From positions 1-15,396 of the forward strand of contig CAYXSV010000026.1 of the NCBI GenBank assembly GCA_964468355.1: a stretch of DNA of 15,396 bases. The letters are read 5' to 3'. Positions 5,588 to 11,919 of this stretch are shown one piece after another. The notes below the pieces were generated by a model. The model searched no databases. It worked only from the letters and a program-made list of their open reading frames with translations, and was not told where the DNA came from. The position numbers were made by a program, and so were the translations under genes. Source of the DNA: CAYSLZ01 sp964468355 (GTDB lineage: Bacteria > Patescibacteriota > Microgenomatia > UBA12405 > JAHJSD01). Each line of letters starts with the position of its first letter. Position 1 is the stretch's first letter.

Positions 5588-5596
5588 TGATATTCT
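5588..5596 (+). promoter_or_regulatory. Extended -10 promoter of the permease gene (leaderless type)
   Basis: TGA-TATTCT (5588-5596), then exactly 6 nt to the GTG at 5603, so +1 should fall at the start codon. No -35 is evident, as is usual for extended -10 promoters. It diverges from the two-component operon promoter about 30 bp away. Confidence 0.55.
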
Positions 5597-5602
5597 AATA
5601 GT

Positions 5603-6406
5603 GTGTTTATTTTAAATTTGTCTTTGCTAACTATTTTCGGTTTTATTTCAGGTTCTATTGACGCTGTAATCGGAGGAGGCAACTTAATTATTATCGCTTT
5701 GCTTACACTTATCGGTTTTTCACCTTTAAAAGCAATAGTAACCACACAGGTAATCGCGCTTATTCAATGTCTAACCGCTACATTTTTATACTCTAAAACA
5801 AAACTTATTAATTGGAAGCAGGCAATATTTTTTGCTACCTTTGCCGCCATAGGGAGTGTAATAGGAGCAACGCTACTTTTCCAAACCACACCGGAATTAC
5901 TCAATTATATTGCCGGCTCGTTGATGGTTTTAATGTTAATAATTATGCCCCAATTTGACAAAAATGACGGTCCACAAATCCTGGGCTTACTAAGCAATTT
6001 TTATAATCGATTATTAAATAAAAGACCGGTAGTTACCAATAACCCAAAAACTAAAATAGTCTTAGGAATAGTTAGTTTGTTTTTAGGCATCTACGGTGGA
6101 TTTTACGGTGCCGGCCGGGGTTTAATCATGGTACTTGTTTTTTATTTACTAGGCGATGCAAAACTACAAAATACAACAGCAAACATTAAGCCGGCAGATG
6201 CAGTTATGTCAATAATCCCTATTTTTTTCTTTTTAAAAATCAAAAATGTTATCGGCTTTGAGCTTTTAATTCCTTTAACAACAAGCAGTATCGCCGGCAG
6301 TCTTGCCGGAGTAAAATTCGGACCTCAAGTAAAGACTAAATATTTACGAATAATTCTTTACGGTATAACCTTAATTTCAGCCGTAAAATTACTTTATTTT
6401 AGCTAA
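5603..6406 (+). CDS. TauE/SafE-family membrane permease (anion/sulfite export type)
   Basis: A 267-residue polytopic membrane protein with about eight hydrophobic segments in two related halves. The first half has FGFISGSIDAVIGGGNLI and GFSPLKAIVTTQVIAL, and the second GIYGGFYGAGRGLIMVLV and NTTANIKPADAVMS; these glycine-rich paired motifs define TauE/SafE (DUF81). Members move small sulfur-containing or carboxylate anions; the substrate here is unknown. The start is GTG at 5603, the first possible start after an in-frame TGA at 5588, with no Shine-Dalgarno and a -10 hexamer 6 nt upstream. It is divergent from the response regulator, hence a candidate target. Its stop overlaps the stop of the converging Gmad2 gene by 3-4 nt, with no terminator between. 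Confidence 0.9.
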   Translation: MFILNLSLLTIFGFISGSIDAVIGGGNLIIIALLTLIGFSPLKAIVTTQVIALIQCLTATFLYSKTKLINWKQAIFFATFAAIGSVIGATLLFQTTPELLNYIAGSLMVLMLIIMPQFDKNDGPQILGLLSNFYNRLLNKRPVVTNNPKTKIVLGIVSLFLGIYGGFYGAGRGLIMVLVFYLLGDAKLQNTTANIKPADAVMSIIPIFFFLKIKNVIGFELLIPLTTSSIAGSLAGVKFGPQVKTKYLRIILYGITLISAVKLLYFS

Positions 6407-7314
6407 AATCTAACCGGCCAATAAAAGAAGTGTTTATTTCTAGGAATATCGGAAACGTCATTTTTTACAACCTTTATAAACCCAAAATTCGCATCAGAAT
6501 CGTCGTAATCTAAACTAATTTCAAAATCAAGTAATTCCTCAGTCATCCAATCTCGTTCGGTAATAAATATTTCTTCCGCCAAAATCTGTCCGTCAGCAGT
6601 TTCAATTTCAACCGGCAAAGCCGCCTCGAAAAACCAAGTACCCGGCGCCTTGCCCTGGACAGTTACAGGCGACTCAATTTGATCGCCTAGTTTCGGCTGA
6701 CTTAAACTGACGTCAATATCAGCGTCCAACTTAATATGTTCTAAGATTTGGTCGTAAATCTCGATTAAATCACTTTCTGCCGGATAAGCGGAAATTAAAT
6801 ATTCTCCACTGGCTGTATCTACCTGAGTATTAATACTTTGCCCAAAAGCACCTTCAACTACCATCCGAACTGCCGGATAGGCGTTAACAGTAACTTCTTC
6901 CTCAGAGATAATTTCTGTTTCTGAATATTCAATTTCTCGATCATCATCAGAACCAAAATAAATTACGCCCACTTTTAATTCATCAACCGGAACGCCACCC
7001 CTTCCCATTTCTTGACTAGGATCAAAACTGTAAACAGCTGTCTCACCCTGCGGACCGGTGGCCGGCCGCGGTGTCCAATCGAAAGGATAAGCTACCTCCG
7101 CTTTCGTACTGGCATCATAAAATCTAGTCCAATCCTCGGAAAGTTCAACTTCTGGAAACGCCGTTGGCCCAGTTGGTTGAGGGGTAATTATTGATTGCTG
7201 TGGTTCTTTATTCAGCGCTGACTGCTGGTCAATTAAAACAAAGTTGACTAATATATAAAAAATGCCGGCAATTAAAACTAAAACTGATAATAAGATAGGC
7301 AATATTTTTTTCAT
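6403..7314 (-). CDS. Anchored protein with C-terminal Gmad2 immunoglobulin-like domain
   Basis: A 303-residue protein. Residues about 4-28 form one membrane anchor. A polar linker (PQQSIITPQPTGPTAF) follows, then an N-terminal domain of about 145 residues containing VAYPFDWTPRP and ending in YDQILEHIKLD. That domain resembles small secreted domains that start with a fit-to-peptide YP.W motif, but I cannot name it. The last 95 residues are a Gmad2 domain: QPKLGDQIESPVTVQG, WFFEAALPVEI, DWMTEELLDFEISL, ending in a short basic strand. Gmad2 is an immunoglobulin-like fold found in cell-surface proteins including the spore germination regulator GerM context; function is poorly defined. The protein probably sits outside the membrane. 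No clear Shine-Dalgarno precedes the ATG. Confidence 0.82.
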   Translation of the reverse strand: MKKILPILLSVLVLIAGIFYILVNFVLIDQQSALNKEPQQSIITPQPTGPTAFPEVELSEDWTRFYDASTKAEVAYPFDWTPRPATGPQGETAVYSFDPSQEMGRGGVPVDELKVGVIYFGSDDDREIEYSETEIISEEEVTVNAYPAVRMVVEGAFGQSINTQVDTASGEYLISAYPAESDLIEIYDQILEHIKLDADIDVSLSQPKLGDQIESPVTVQGKAPGTWFFEAALPVEIETADGQILAEEIFITERDWMTEELLDFEISLDYDDSDANFGFIKVVKNDVSDIPRNKHFFYWPVRF

Positions 7315-7339
7315 TATAATTTCACTCTAGGGCCAAAGT

Positions 7340-7368
7340 TTTAAAGATTAATTACTATTAAGTAACAA
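7340..7368 (-). promoter_or_regulatory. Weak candidate promoter of Gmad2 gene
   Basis: On the minus strand: TTGTTA (7368-7363), 17-nt spacer, TTTAAA (7345-7340), about 25 nt before the ATG. Each hexamer matches consensus at only about four positions, so this rests mainly on spacing and on the gap being the only one available. Confidence 0.25.
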
Positions 7369-7380
7369 CTTGGTAATAAA

Positions 7381-8223
7381 TTAAATCGGCCAATCTTTTA
7401 CCTGAGACTCGGTAATATTTTTTTTCGAAGGCAAATATTGTACCGGCTGTTGACGGCCTTGCTGAGGAAAAAGCTGAATAAACCGGTAAACTTCTTCAGG
7501 TATTGCGGCTTTAACTTTTAAACCTAATTTTTGGGCTTCTTCAAATGTAATCGGGTGGTCGTGAGTATATTTACCGGAAGCTAAATTATCAATTATTTTT
7601 TTAATTTCCTTATCGGTGTACTTATTAACTTTTAACAGTTTTTTAATTGATTTTTTATTTTGAACCAGAGCTTTTTTAGAAACGTCATCAAAAATCAACA
7701 TCCTGTCTTCAACCTCGTCTTTAGATTTTTGCGCCACGGCCTGACGAATGGAAACCGCCGGCATGCCAAAAATCTGTGGATCAACCCGACCTAAAATTGC
7801 GTTTTTATCCATAATTATTTCATCAGCCGCTAAACCAAGCAAAGTACCCCCGGACATGGCGTAATGAGGAACAATTAAGGTTACCTTAGCCGGGTGTTTA
7901 GAAATTGCTTCGGCAACCTGTTCGGTTGCCAGCACCAAACCGCCGGGAGTATGAACAATTAGGTCAATTGGCTTGTCATCTGGGGTTGAGCGAATCGCCC
8001 GAAGTATTTCCTCAGAGTCTTCAACAGAAATAAACCCGCCGGTCAACATACCTAAAATTCCGGGTAAAATTCTACGATGAACTAAAGTAATTACCCGTGA
8101 TTTTCTTTTCTTTTGAAGTTTTTTAATTTGTATTAACCTTAACCGCTTAAAAACTGTCTGTTTAATTTGGGGGAACAAAAATAGAGCAATAAATAATAAG
8201 TAAACCAAATTGATTAATTCCAT
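7381..8223 (-). CDS. Membrane-anchored ClpP-fold serine protease (SDH/SppA-like, PF01972 type)
   Basis: A 280-residue protein. One N-terminal membrane segment (about 4-18) is followed by a very basic stretch (about 25-45), then a ClpP/crotonase-fold domain. Key blocks: DLIVHTPGGLVLA (oxyanion-hole Gly-Gly at 94-95), then VPHYAMSGGTLLGLAADEI with probable nucleophile Ser 124, then MDKNAILGRVDPQ. This order and the xGRVDPQ block match the 'serine dehydrogenase proteinase' family (PF01972), which groups with signal-peptide peptidase SppA. The likely role is intramembrane or membrane-proximal peptide degradation on the cytoplasmic side, where the basic stretch points. Lys 140 next to Asp 139 may be functional, but I cannot assign the base with confidence. 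The ATG has no Shine-Dalgarno and a TATAAT -10 nine nt upstream. Confidence 0.88.
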   Translation of the reverse strand: MELINLVYLLFIALFLFPQIKQTVFKRLRLIQIKKLQKKRKSRVITLVHRRILPGILGMLTGGFISVEDSEEILRAIRSTPDDKPIDLIVHTPGGLVLATEQVAEAISKHPAKVTLIVPHYAMSGGTLLGLAADEIIMDKNAILGRVDPQIFGMPAVSIRQAVAQKSKDEVEDRMLIFDDVSKKALVQNKKSIKKLLKVNKYTDKEIKKIIDNLASGKYTHDHPITFEEAQKLGLKVKAAIPEEVYRFIQLFPQQGRQQPVQYLPSKKNITESQVKDWPI

Positions 8224-8232
8224 ATGAATTAA

Positions 8233-8241
8233 ATTATATCA
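8233..8241 (-). promoter_or_regulatory. Extended -10 promoter of the protease gene
   Basis: TGA-TATAAT on the minus strand (8241-8233), 9 nt before the ATG at 8223. The expected leader is 2-3 nt, nearly leaderless. It lies in the short gap after the ZIP gene, so the protease can be transcribed on its own. Confidence 0.65.
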
Positions 8242-8250
8242 AAGACAAAT

Positions 8251-8994
8251 TCAATGCGCATGCGGCACTATCTGAAAAGTCAGATACATCAGGCCAACAC
8301 CTAATAGTAAAGCGATAATTACTTTTATTTTAGAAAGATCATTATCGGCTTTTGGTAAAAAATCACTTGCCCCCAAATACAAAAACATCCCGGCGGAAAG
8401 ACCAATTAACCAACCAAAAAATTTTTCTCCTGGACTGGAATAAAAAATAAGAAGGGCACCGATAACTGAAGCCAAAGAAGATAATAAATTCACCATAAAA
8501 ATTTTTTGCTTTTTCCATCCCAAATTTAATAAGATTCCAAAATCACCAATTTCATGCGGCACTTCGTGAAGAAAAGTTGAAACTGCAGTAATTACTCCCA
8601 ACCCGGGATTAGCTAAATAAGCGGCAGCAATTGCCACACCGTCAATAAAATTATGAATTGTATCGCCAATAATTACCCACAGTGATGAACCGGCCATATG
8701 ATTATGGTCTTCTTTACATTGATGATGATGAAGACGGCAAATCAAAGATTCAAACAAATAAACACCTACTAAAGTAAAAAGGACAAGTTTATAAACCGAG
8801 TGTCCAATAAGATGTTCGGCTTCCGGCATTAAACCAACTAAAGAAACAGTCAATAGAACGCCGGCGGCAAAAGGAACGGAGTATTTAGCCAAAAATTTTG
8901 ACCATTTTTCAACTAATAAAAAACTAAGGCCGCCAATTAAACCAAGAACACTGCCCAACAAAGTGAGTAAAAATATTGCCAATAAATTATTCAT
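8251..8994 (-). CDS. ZIP-family divalent metal transporter
   Basis: A 247-residue membrane protein with about eight hydrophobic segments. The metal pathway motifs are intact: HNFIDG (114-119) in the fourth segment and HEVPHE (143-148) in the fifth. A His-rich cytoplasmic loop (HHHQC...DHNH, about 89-99) lies between segments three and four, as in other ZIPs. The family brings Zn2+, Fe2+ or Mn2+ into the cytoplasm; the motifs favour zinc but do not prove it. Its ATG overlaps the TGA stop of the 5'-nucleotidase gene (ATGA), so the two are co-transcribed and probably translationally coupled. Pairing a metal importer with a dinuclear-metal phosphohydrolase suggests supply of cofactor or a shared metal/phosphate response, by inference. 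Confidence 0.93.
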   Translation of the reverse strand: MNNLLAIFLLTLLGSVLGLIGGLSFLLVEKWSKFLAKYSVPFAAGVLLTVSLVGLMPEAEHLIGHSVYKLVLFTLVGVYLFESLICRLHHHQCKEDHNHMAGSSLWVIIGDTIHNFIDGVAIAAAYLANPGLGVITAVSTFLHEVPHEIGDFGILLNLGWKKQKIFMVNLLSSLASVIGALLIFYSSPGEKFFGWLIGLSAGMFLYLGASDFLPKADNDLSKIKVIIALLLGVGLMYLTFQIVPHAH

Positions 8995-10457
8995 TTTTTA
9001 TAAATCAAACGGCCTTCTACTTTACGATCGGCATTTTGATGGTTGCGGAAGTATTCCTCCAACACCTGCTGGGCGGAAGTGGCAACGGTTTTTGACTCAC
9101 CGGACTCGGTCAGCTCTTTTTGGGGAACTCCTAAATAGTCTTTGGAATTATTAAAGTGATATCCCTGCAAACAGAGGGTATAAAACTTTGTATTTTCCAC
9201 TGGATGATTATTTATTTCCAAACTCTCCAGCTTTTCCTCCCTATCATTATAAACCGCCTTAACCCCTTTATTAATTTGATAACATTCACCTTCACCGTCA
9301 CGATTTTCAGGTCTCATTATATGGCTGAAAATCTGTTTCAAATGCATACCGGTGACTGAGTAGCGGGTTAGAGTATCATCGTAAGGGAAGCAAGCAGTAA
9401 AATCTCTTAATCGAACTAACGGCCCCAATTCTTTAACCCGGATTGAGCCGCTTCCAACTAACATAACATCCGTCTGGGCATGGTCGGCAAAAGCATCGGC
9501 AATTAAGTTTCCTAAAGCGGTTTCCTCCTCCCGTTTAGGGTGAGTTAGTTTTTCGGCAAATTTGCAAATTAAAGTATTATATTTCCGGTCGGTTTCTTCT
9601 TTAAATGAATCAATAAACTCTCTCAACTGTTTATCCGGTTCAGCTAAATTATTATCAATTGGAATCAACTGCCATTGATAATCAACAATGCTGTTTGTGT
9701 CATCATCAACGACAATATCAAAACGACCGACCTGATCCGAACCGACCGCCGCTTGGGCAATAAGAATGTTATTAACTAATTTTGGTTCTTTTAAGACAGT
9801 ATGAGAATGACCGCCGATAATCATGTCAACCCCCCATTCCGGATCAAGCATTTCTGCCAATTCAACATCAGACTCAAATCCGATATGGGTCAATAAAACG
9901 GTTAAATCAATATCGTCATCTTTATAGGCATTGCAAATTTTACCAACCTCATTTTTCGCCTCTTCCAAAGAAATAAAAGTTCCGATTAATTTGTCCATCT
10001 TAATTGAATCCATGACTTTCTCGGTAATAATTCCGGTAAATAAAATGTCAAATCCGTCCTTATTAAGTATGAGATAAGGATTCATCAACCGTTTATTGTA
10101 TTTCTTAATGTACAAATTAGCATTGACAATCGGAAAGTTAGCCATTTTTTCCAAAAAAAGCAGGTGGGGCAAACCGTAATCAAATTCGTGGTTGCCTAAA
10201 GTGGCTACGTCCGGCGCTAAATAATTCATAATTTCTATTGTAGAAATACCTTTATACTCCGAATCAATTATTGACCCCTGGACCATATCACCGGAAACCA
10301 GATAAAAGACATTTTTCTCCTCTTTTCGAACCTGATTAATATATCCGGAAAGCAGAGCCAAACCGCCAATTAGTTTATCTTTCCCTTCACGGACCTCTTC
10401 TAAAAAATCACCGTGGATATCATTAGAGTGAAGGATAGTATATTTTTTACGATTCAT
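8991..10457 (-). CDS. 5'-nucleotidase/2',3'-cyclic phosphodiesterase-type metallophosphatase (UshA-like)
   Basis: A 488-residue two-domain enzyme. The N-terminal metallophosphoesterase domain has every ligand block: SNDIHG (Asp 13, His 15), SGDMVQG (56-57), LGNHEFDYG (88-91), THIG (191-192) and GGHSH (216-220). The C-terminal 5'-nucleotidase domain (about 295-480) has ALGNLIADAF, DVMLVGSGSIR and FPYDDTLTRYSVTG, the substrate-binding part. Characterised relatives remove phosphate from nucleotides in the periplasm, but this protein begins directly MNRKKYTILHSND with no signal peptide, so it should be cytoplasmic. A salvage, nucleotide-pool cleaning or 2',3'-cyclic nucleotide role is likely. The ATG is exactly 6 nt after a TATACT -10, so the mRNA is probably leaderless. 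The stop overlaps the ZIP gene start. Confidence 0.93.
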   Translation of the reverse strand: MNRKKYTILHSNDIHGDFLEEVREGKDKLIGGLALLSGYINQVRKEEKNVFYLVSGDMVQGSIIDSEYKGISTIEIMNYLAPDVATLGNHEFDYGLPHLLFLEKMANFPIVNANLYIKKYNKRLMNPYLILNKDGFDILFTGIITEKVMDSIKMDKLIGTFISLEEAKNEVGKICNAYKDDDIDLTVLLTHIGFESDVELAEMLDPEWGVDMIIGGHSHTVLKEPKLVNNILIAQAAVGSDQVGRFDIVVDDDTNSIVDYQWQLIPIDNNLAEPDKQLREFIDSFKEETDRKYNTLICKFAEKLTHPKREEETALGNLIADAFADHAQTDVMLVGSGSIRVKELGPLVRLRDFTACFPYDDTLTRYSVTGMHLKQIFSHIMRPENRDGEGECYQINKGVKAVYNDREEKLESLEINNHPVENTKFYTLCLQGYHFNNSKDYLGVPQKELTESGESKTVATSAQQVLEEYFRNHQNADRKVEGRLIYKK

Positions 10458-10463
10458 TTTTTT

Positions 10464-10491
10464 AGTATACCACGCACTTTAACTTAACCAA
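10464..10491 (-). promoter_or_regulatory. Promoter of the 5'-nucleotidase/ZIP operon (leaderless type)
   Basis: On the minus strand: -35 TTGGTT (10491-10486), 16-nt spacer ending TGG (extended -10), -10 TATACT (10469-10464), then six A and the ATG at 10457. The expected +1 is the A of the start codon. Confidence 0.72.
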
Positions 10492-10520
10492 GACCCCGTA
10501 TTTAATTTATGAAACTAAAA

Positions 10521-10529
10521 TGCTAAAAT
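10521..10529 (+). promoter_or_regulatory. Candidate extended -10 promoter of the FAD oxidoreductase gene
   Basis: TGC-TAAAAT (10521-10529) with a weak -35. The leader would be about 25 nt, without a Shine-Dalgarno. A TATTAT at 10552-10557 is too close to the ATG (3 nt) to serve as the -10. The divergent nucleotidase promoter is just to the left. Confidence 0.4.
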
Positions 10530-10560
10530 TAAATATCAGTCAATCCTTTCTTATTATAAA

Positions 10561-11892
10561 ATGAAATATAATTATATCATCGTTGGTGCCGGTCCCACCG
10601 GATTATTCGCTGCTCACGAATTGACCAAAAATAAACCCCAAAAAGTATTGATAATTGAACAGGGAAATCCAATAGAAAAAAGAAAAAAGACGGAAACAAT
10701 GACCGGCGTCGGCGGAGCCGGAACTTTTTCAGACGGCAAACTACATTTTACCCCGGTCCTTTCACACGAAAAGCTTTTGGACCTATTTTCAGTCGAAGAA
10801 TATCAAACTTATTTAGACTACGTCGAGAAATTATTTACAGAATTCGGCGTCAAAGCTCCACTCACCCCCCAAAATGATAAAAAAGCTAAAAACTTGGTTA
10901 AAGCATGTCATAAAAAAGGGATTCAACTCTATTTAAGAAAATGCAAACACGTCGGCAGTGACGTTCTCCCTCAGGTAGTAAAAAATATTACTAAAAAGTT
11001 AGAAAATCAAGGCGTTGAAATTCTCTTCAACACAGCAATCAACAAAATAATTGTTAAAAACGGCAAAGTTCAAGGCGTAAAAAACAATAAAAAAATATTC
11101 ACCGCTGAAAAATACCTGCTCGCCCCGGGAAGAATCGGCGCCAGTTGGCTCCAAAACCAAGCTAAAAAAATCGGCATTGATTATTCATACCAAAAAGTTG
11201 AAATCGGCGTCCGGGTGGAGTTTCCGGCAAGCATAATGGAAAAGCACTCAAAAATCATGCACGAAAACATATATTCTTTTCAAACACCAACCTATGACGA
11301 TGTTGTCAGAACGTTCTGCCCCTGCCCGAACGGATTAGTTGCAATTGAAAATTACAAAGATTATGTTTCCGTCAACGGATATTCCAATTCCAATGGTGAT
11401 TCAAAAAACTCTAATTTTAATTTAACAACTGAAATACAATTAACCGAACCGGTAGAAAACACGCTTGATTATGCAATTTCTATTGCTAAAACTGCAACCA
11501 TAATCGGCGGGAGGAAACCGATAATTCAACGATTAGCTGATTTAAGATCAGGCCGGAGAAGCACCTGGGAACGGATAAAAAGAAGTTATGTTGAACCCAG
11601 TTTGAAAAAAGTAACTCCGGGAGATATTTCCATGGCTCTTCCCCACCGATTAGTAACTAATACATTGGAGGGTTTGCAAATTTTAGAAAGGGTCCTGCCG
11701 GGAATTAACCGCGGTTCAACTTTACTTTATGCTCCGGAAATTAAACTCCGCGGCAATAGAATAAAAATCAATAAAAAAATGCAAACCGAAATTAACAATC
11801 TTTTTGTCGCCGGCGACGGAGCCGGCGCCTCCGGAAATATTGTCGGCGCGGCAATTTCCGGTATTTTTGCCGCTAAAGGTATGGAATCTTAA
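10561..11892 (+). CDS. FAD-dependent oxidoreductase/dehydrogenase (COG2509-like)
   Basis: A 443-residue flavoprotein. The N-terminus is a Rossmann dinucleotide fold, YNYIIVGAGPTGLFAAHEL, with GAGPTG at 9-14 for FAD. A GVGGAGTFSDGKLHF block at about 50-63 is the hallmark of the uncharacterised FAD-dependent dehydrogenase group COG2509. The second FAD contact is in the last 31 residues: NLFVAGDGAGASGNIVGAAISG. An acceptor domain between them has CPCPNG and a GGRKP-containing loop. The electron donor, acceptor and substrate are unknown for this group. It is cytoplasmic with no membrane segment. It precedes the DNA polymerase X gene by 27 nt, which holds a separate -10, so the two may be expressed together or apart; no functional link is evident. 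Confidence 0.88.
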   Translation: MKYNYIIVGAGPTGLFAAHELTKNKPQKVLIIEQGNPIEKRKKTETMTGVGGAGTFSDGKLHFTPVLSHEKLLDLFSVEEYQTYLDYVEKLFTEFGVKAPLTPQNDKKAKNLVKACHKKGIQLYLRKCKHVGSDVLPQVVKNITKKLENQGVEILFNTAINKIIVKNGKVQGVKNNKKIFTAEKYLLAPGRIGASWLQNQAKKIGIDYSYQKVEIGVRVEFPASIMEKHSKIMHENIYSFQTPTYDDVVRTFCPCPNGLVAIENYKDYVSVNGYSNSNGDSKNSNFNLTTEIQLTEPVENTLDYAISIAKTATIIGGRKPIIQRLADLRSGRRSTWERIKRSYVEPSLKKVTPGDISMALPHRLVTNTLEGLQILERVLPGINRGSTLLYAPEIKLRGNRIKINKKMQTEINNLFVAGDGAGASGNIVGAAISGIFAAKGMES

Positions 11893-11907
11893 CAACCGCC
11901 GATGATG

Positions 11908-11913
11908 TAAAAT
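11908..11913 (+). promoter_or_regulatory. -10 element of the polymerase X/ligase operon (leaderless type)
   Basis: TAAAAT ends 6 nt before the ATG at 11920, matching the arrangement at several other genes in the window. There is no good -35 (a TTAACA at 11889-11894 is only 13 nt away), and co-transcription from the upstream gene is also possible. Confidence 0.4.
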
Positions 11914-11919
11914 AAAAGT

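Noticed and set aside
5539..5745. Minus-strand open frame opposite the permease start
   Set aside because: It is antisense to a clear TauE/SafE gene and covers the divergent promoters; no domain is recognisable.
8963..9359. Short plus-strand open frames opposite the 5'-nucleotidase
   Set aside because: They are antisense to a gene with complete catalytic motifs and show no features of their own.
10458..10560. Strand switch as a replication origin
   Set aside because: No DnaA-box cluster or AT-rich iteron is visible; the gap is fully accounted for by two divergent promoters.
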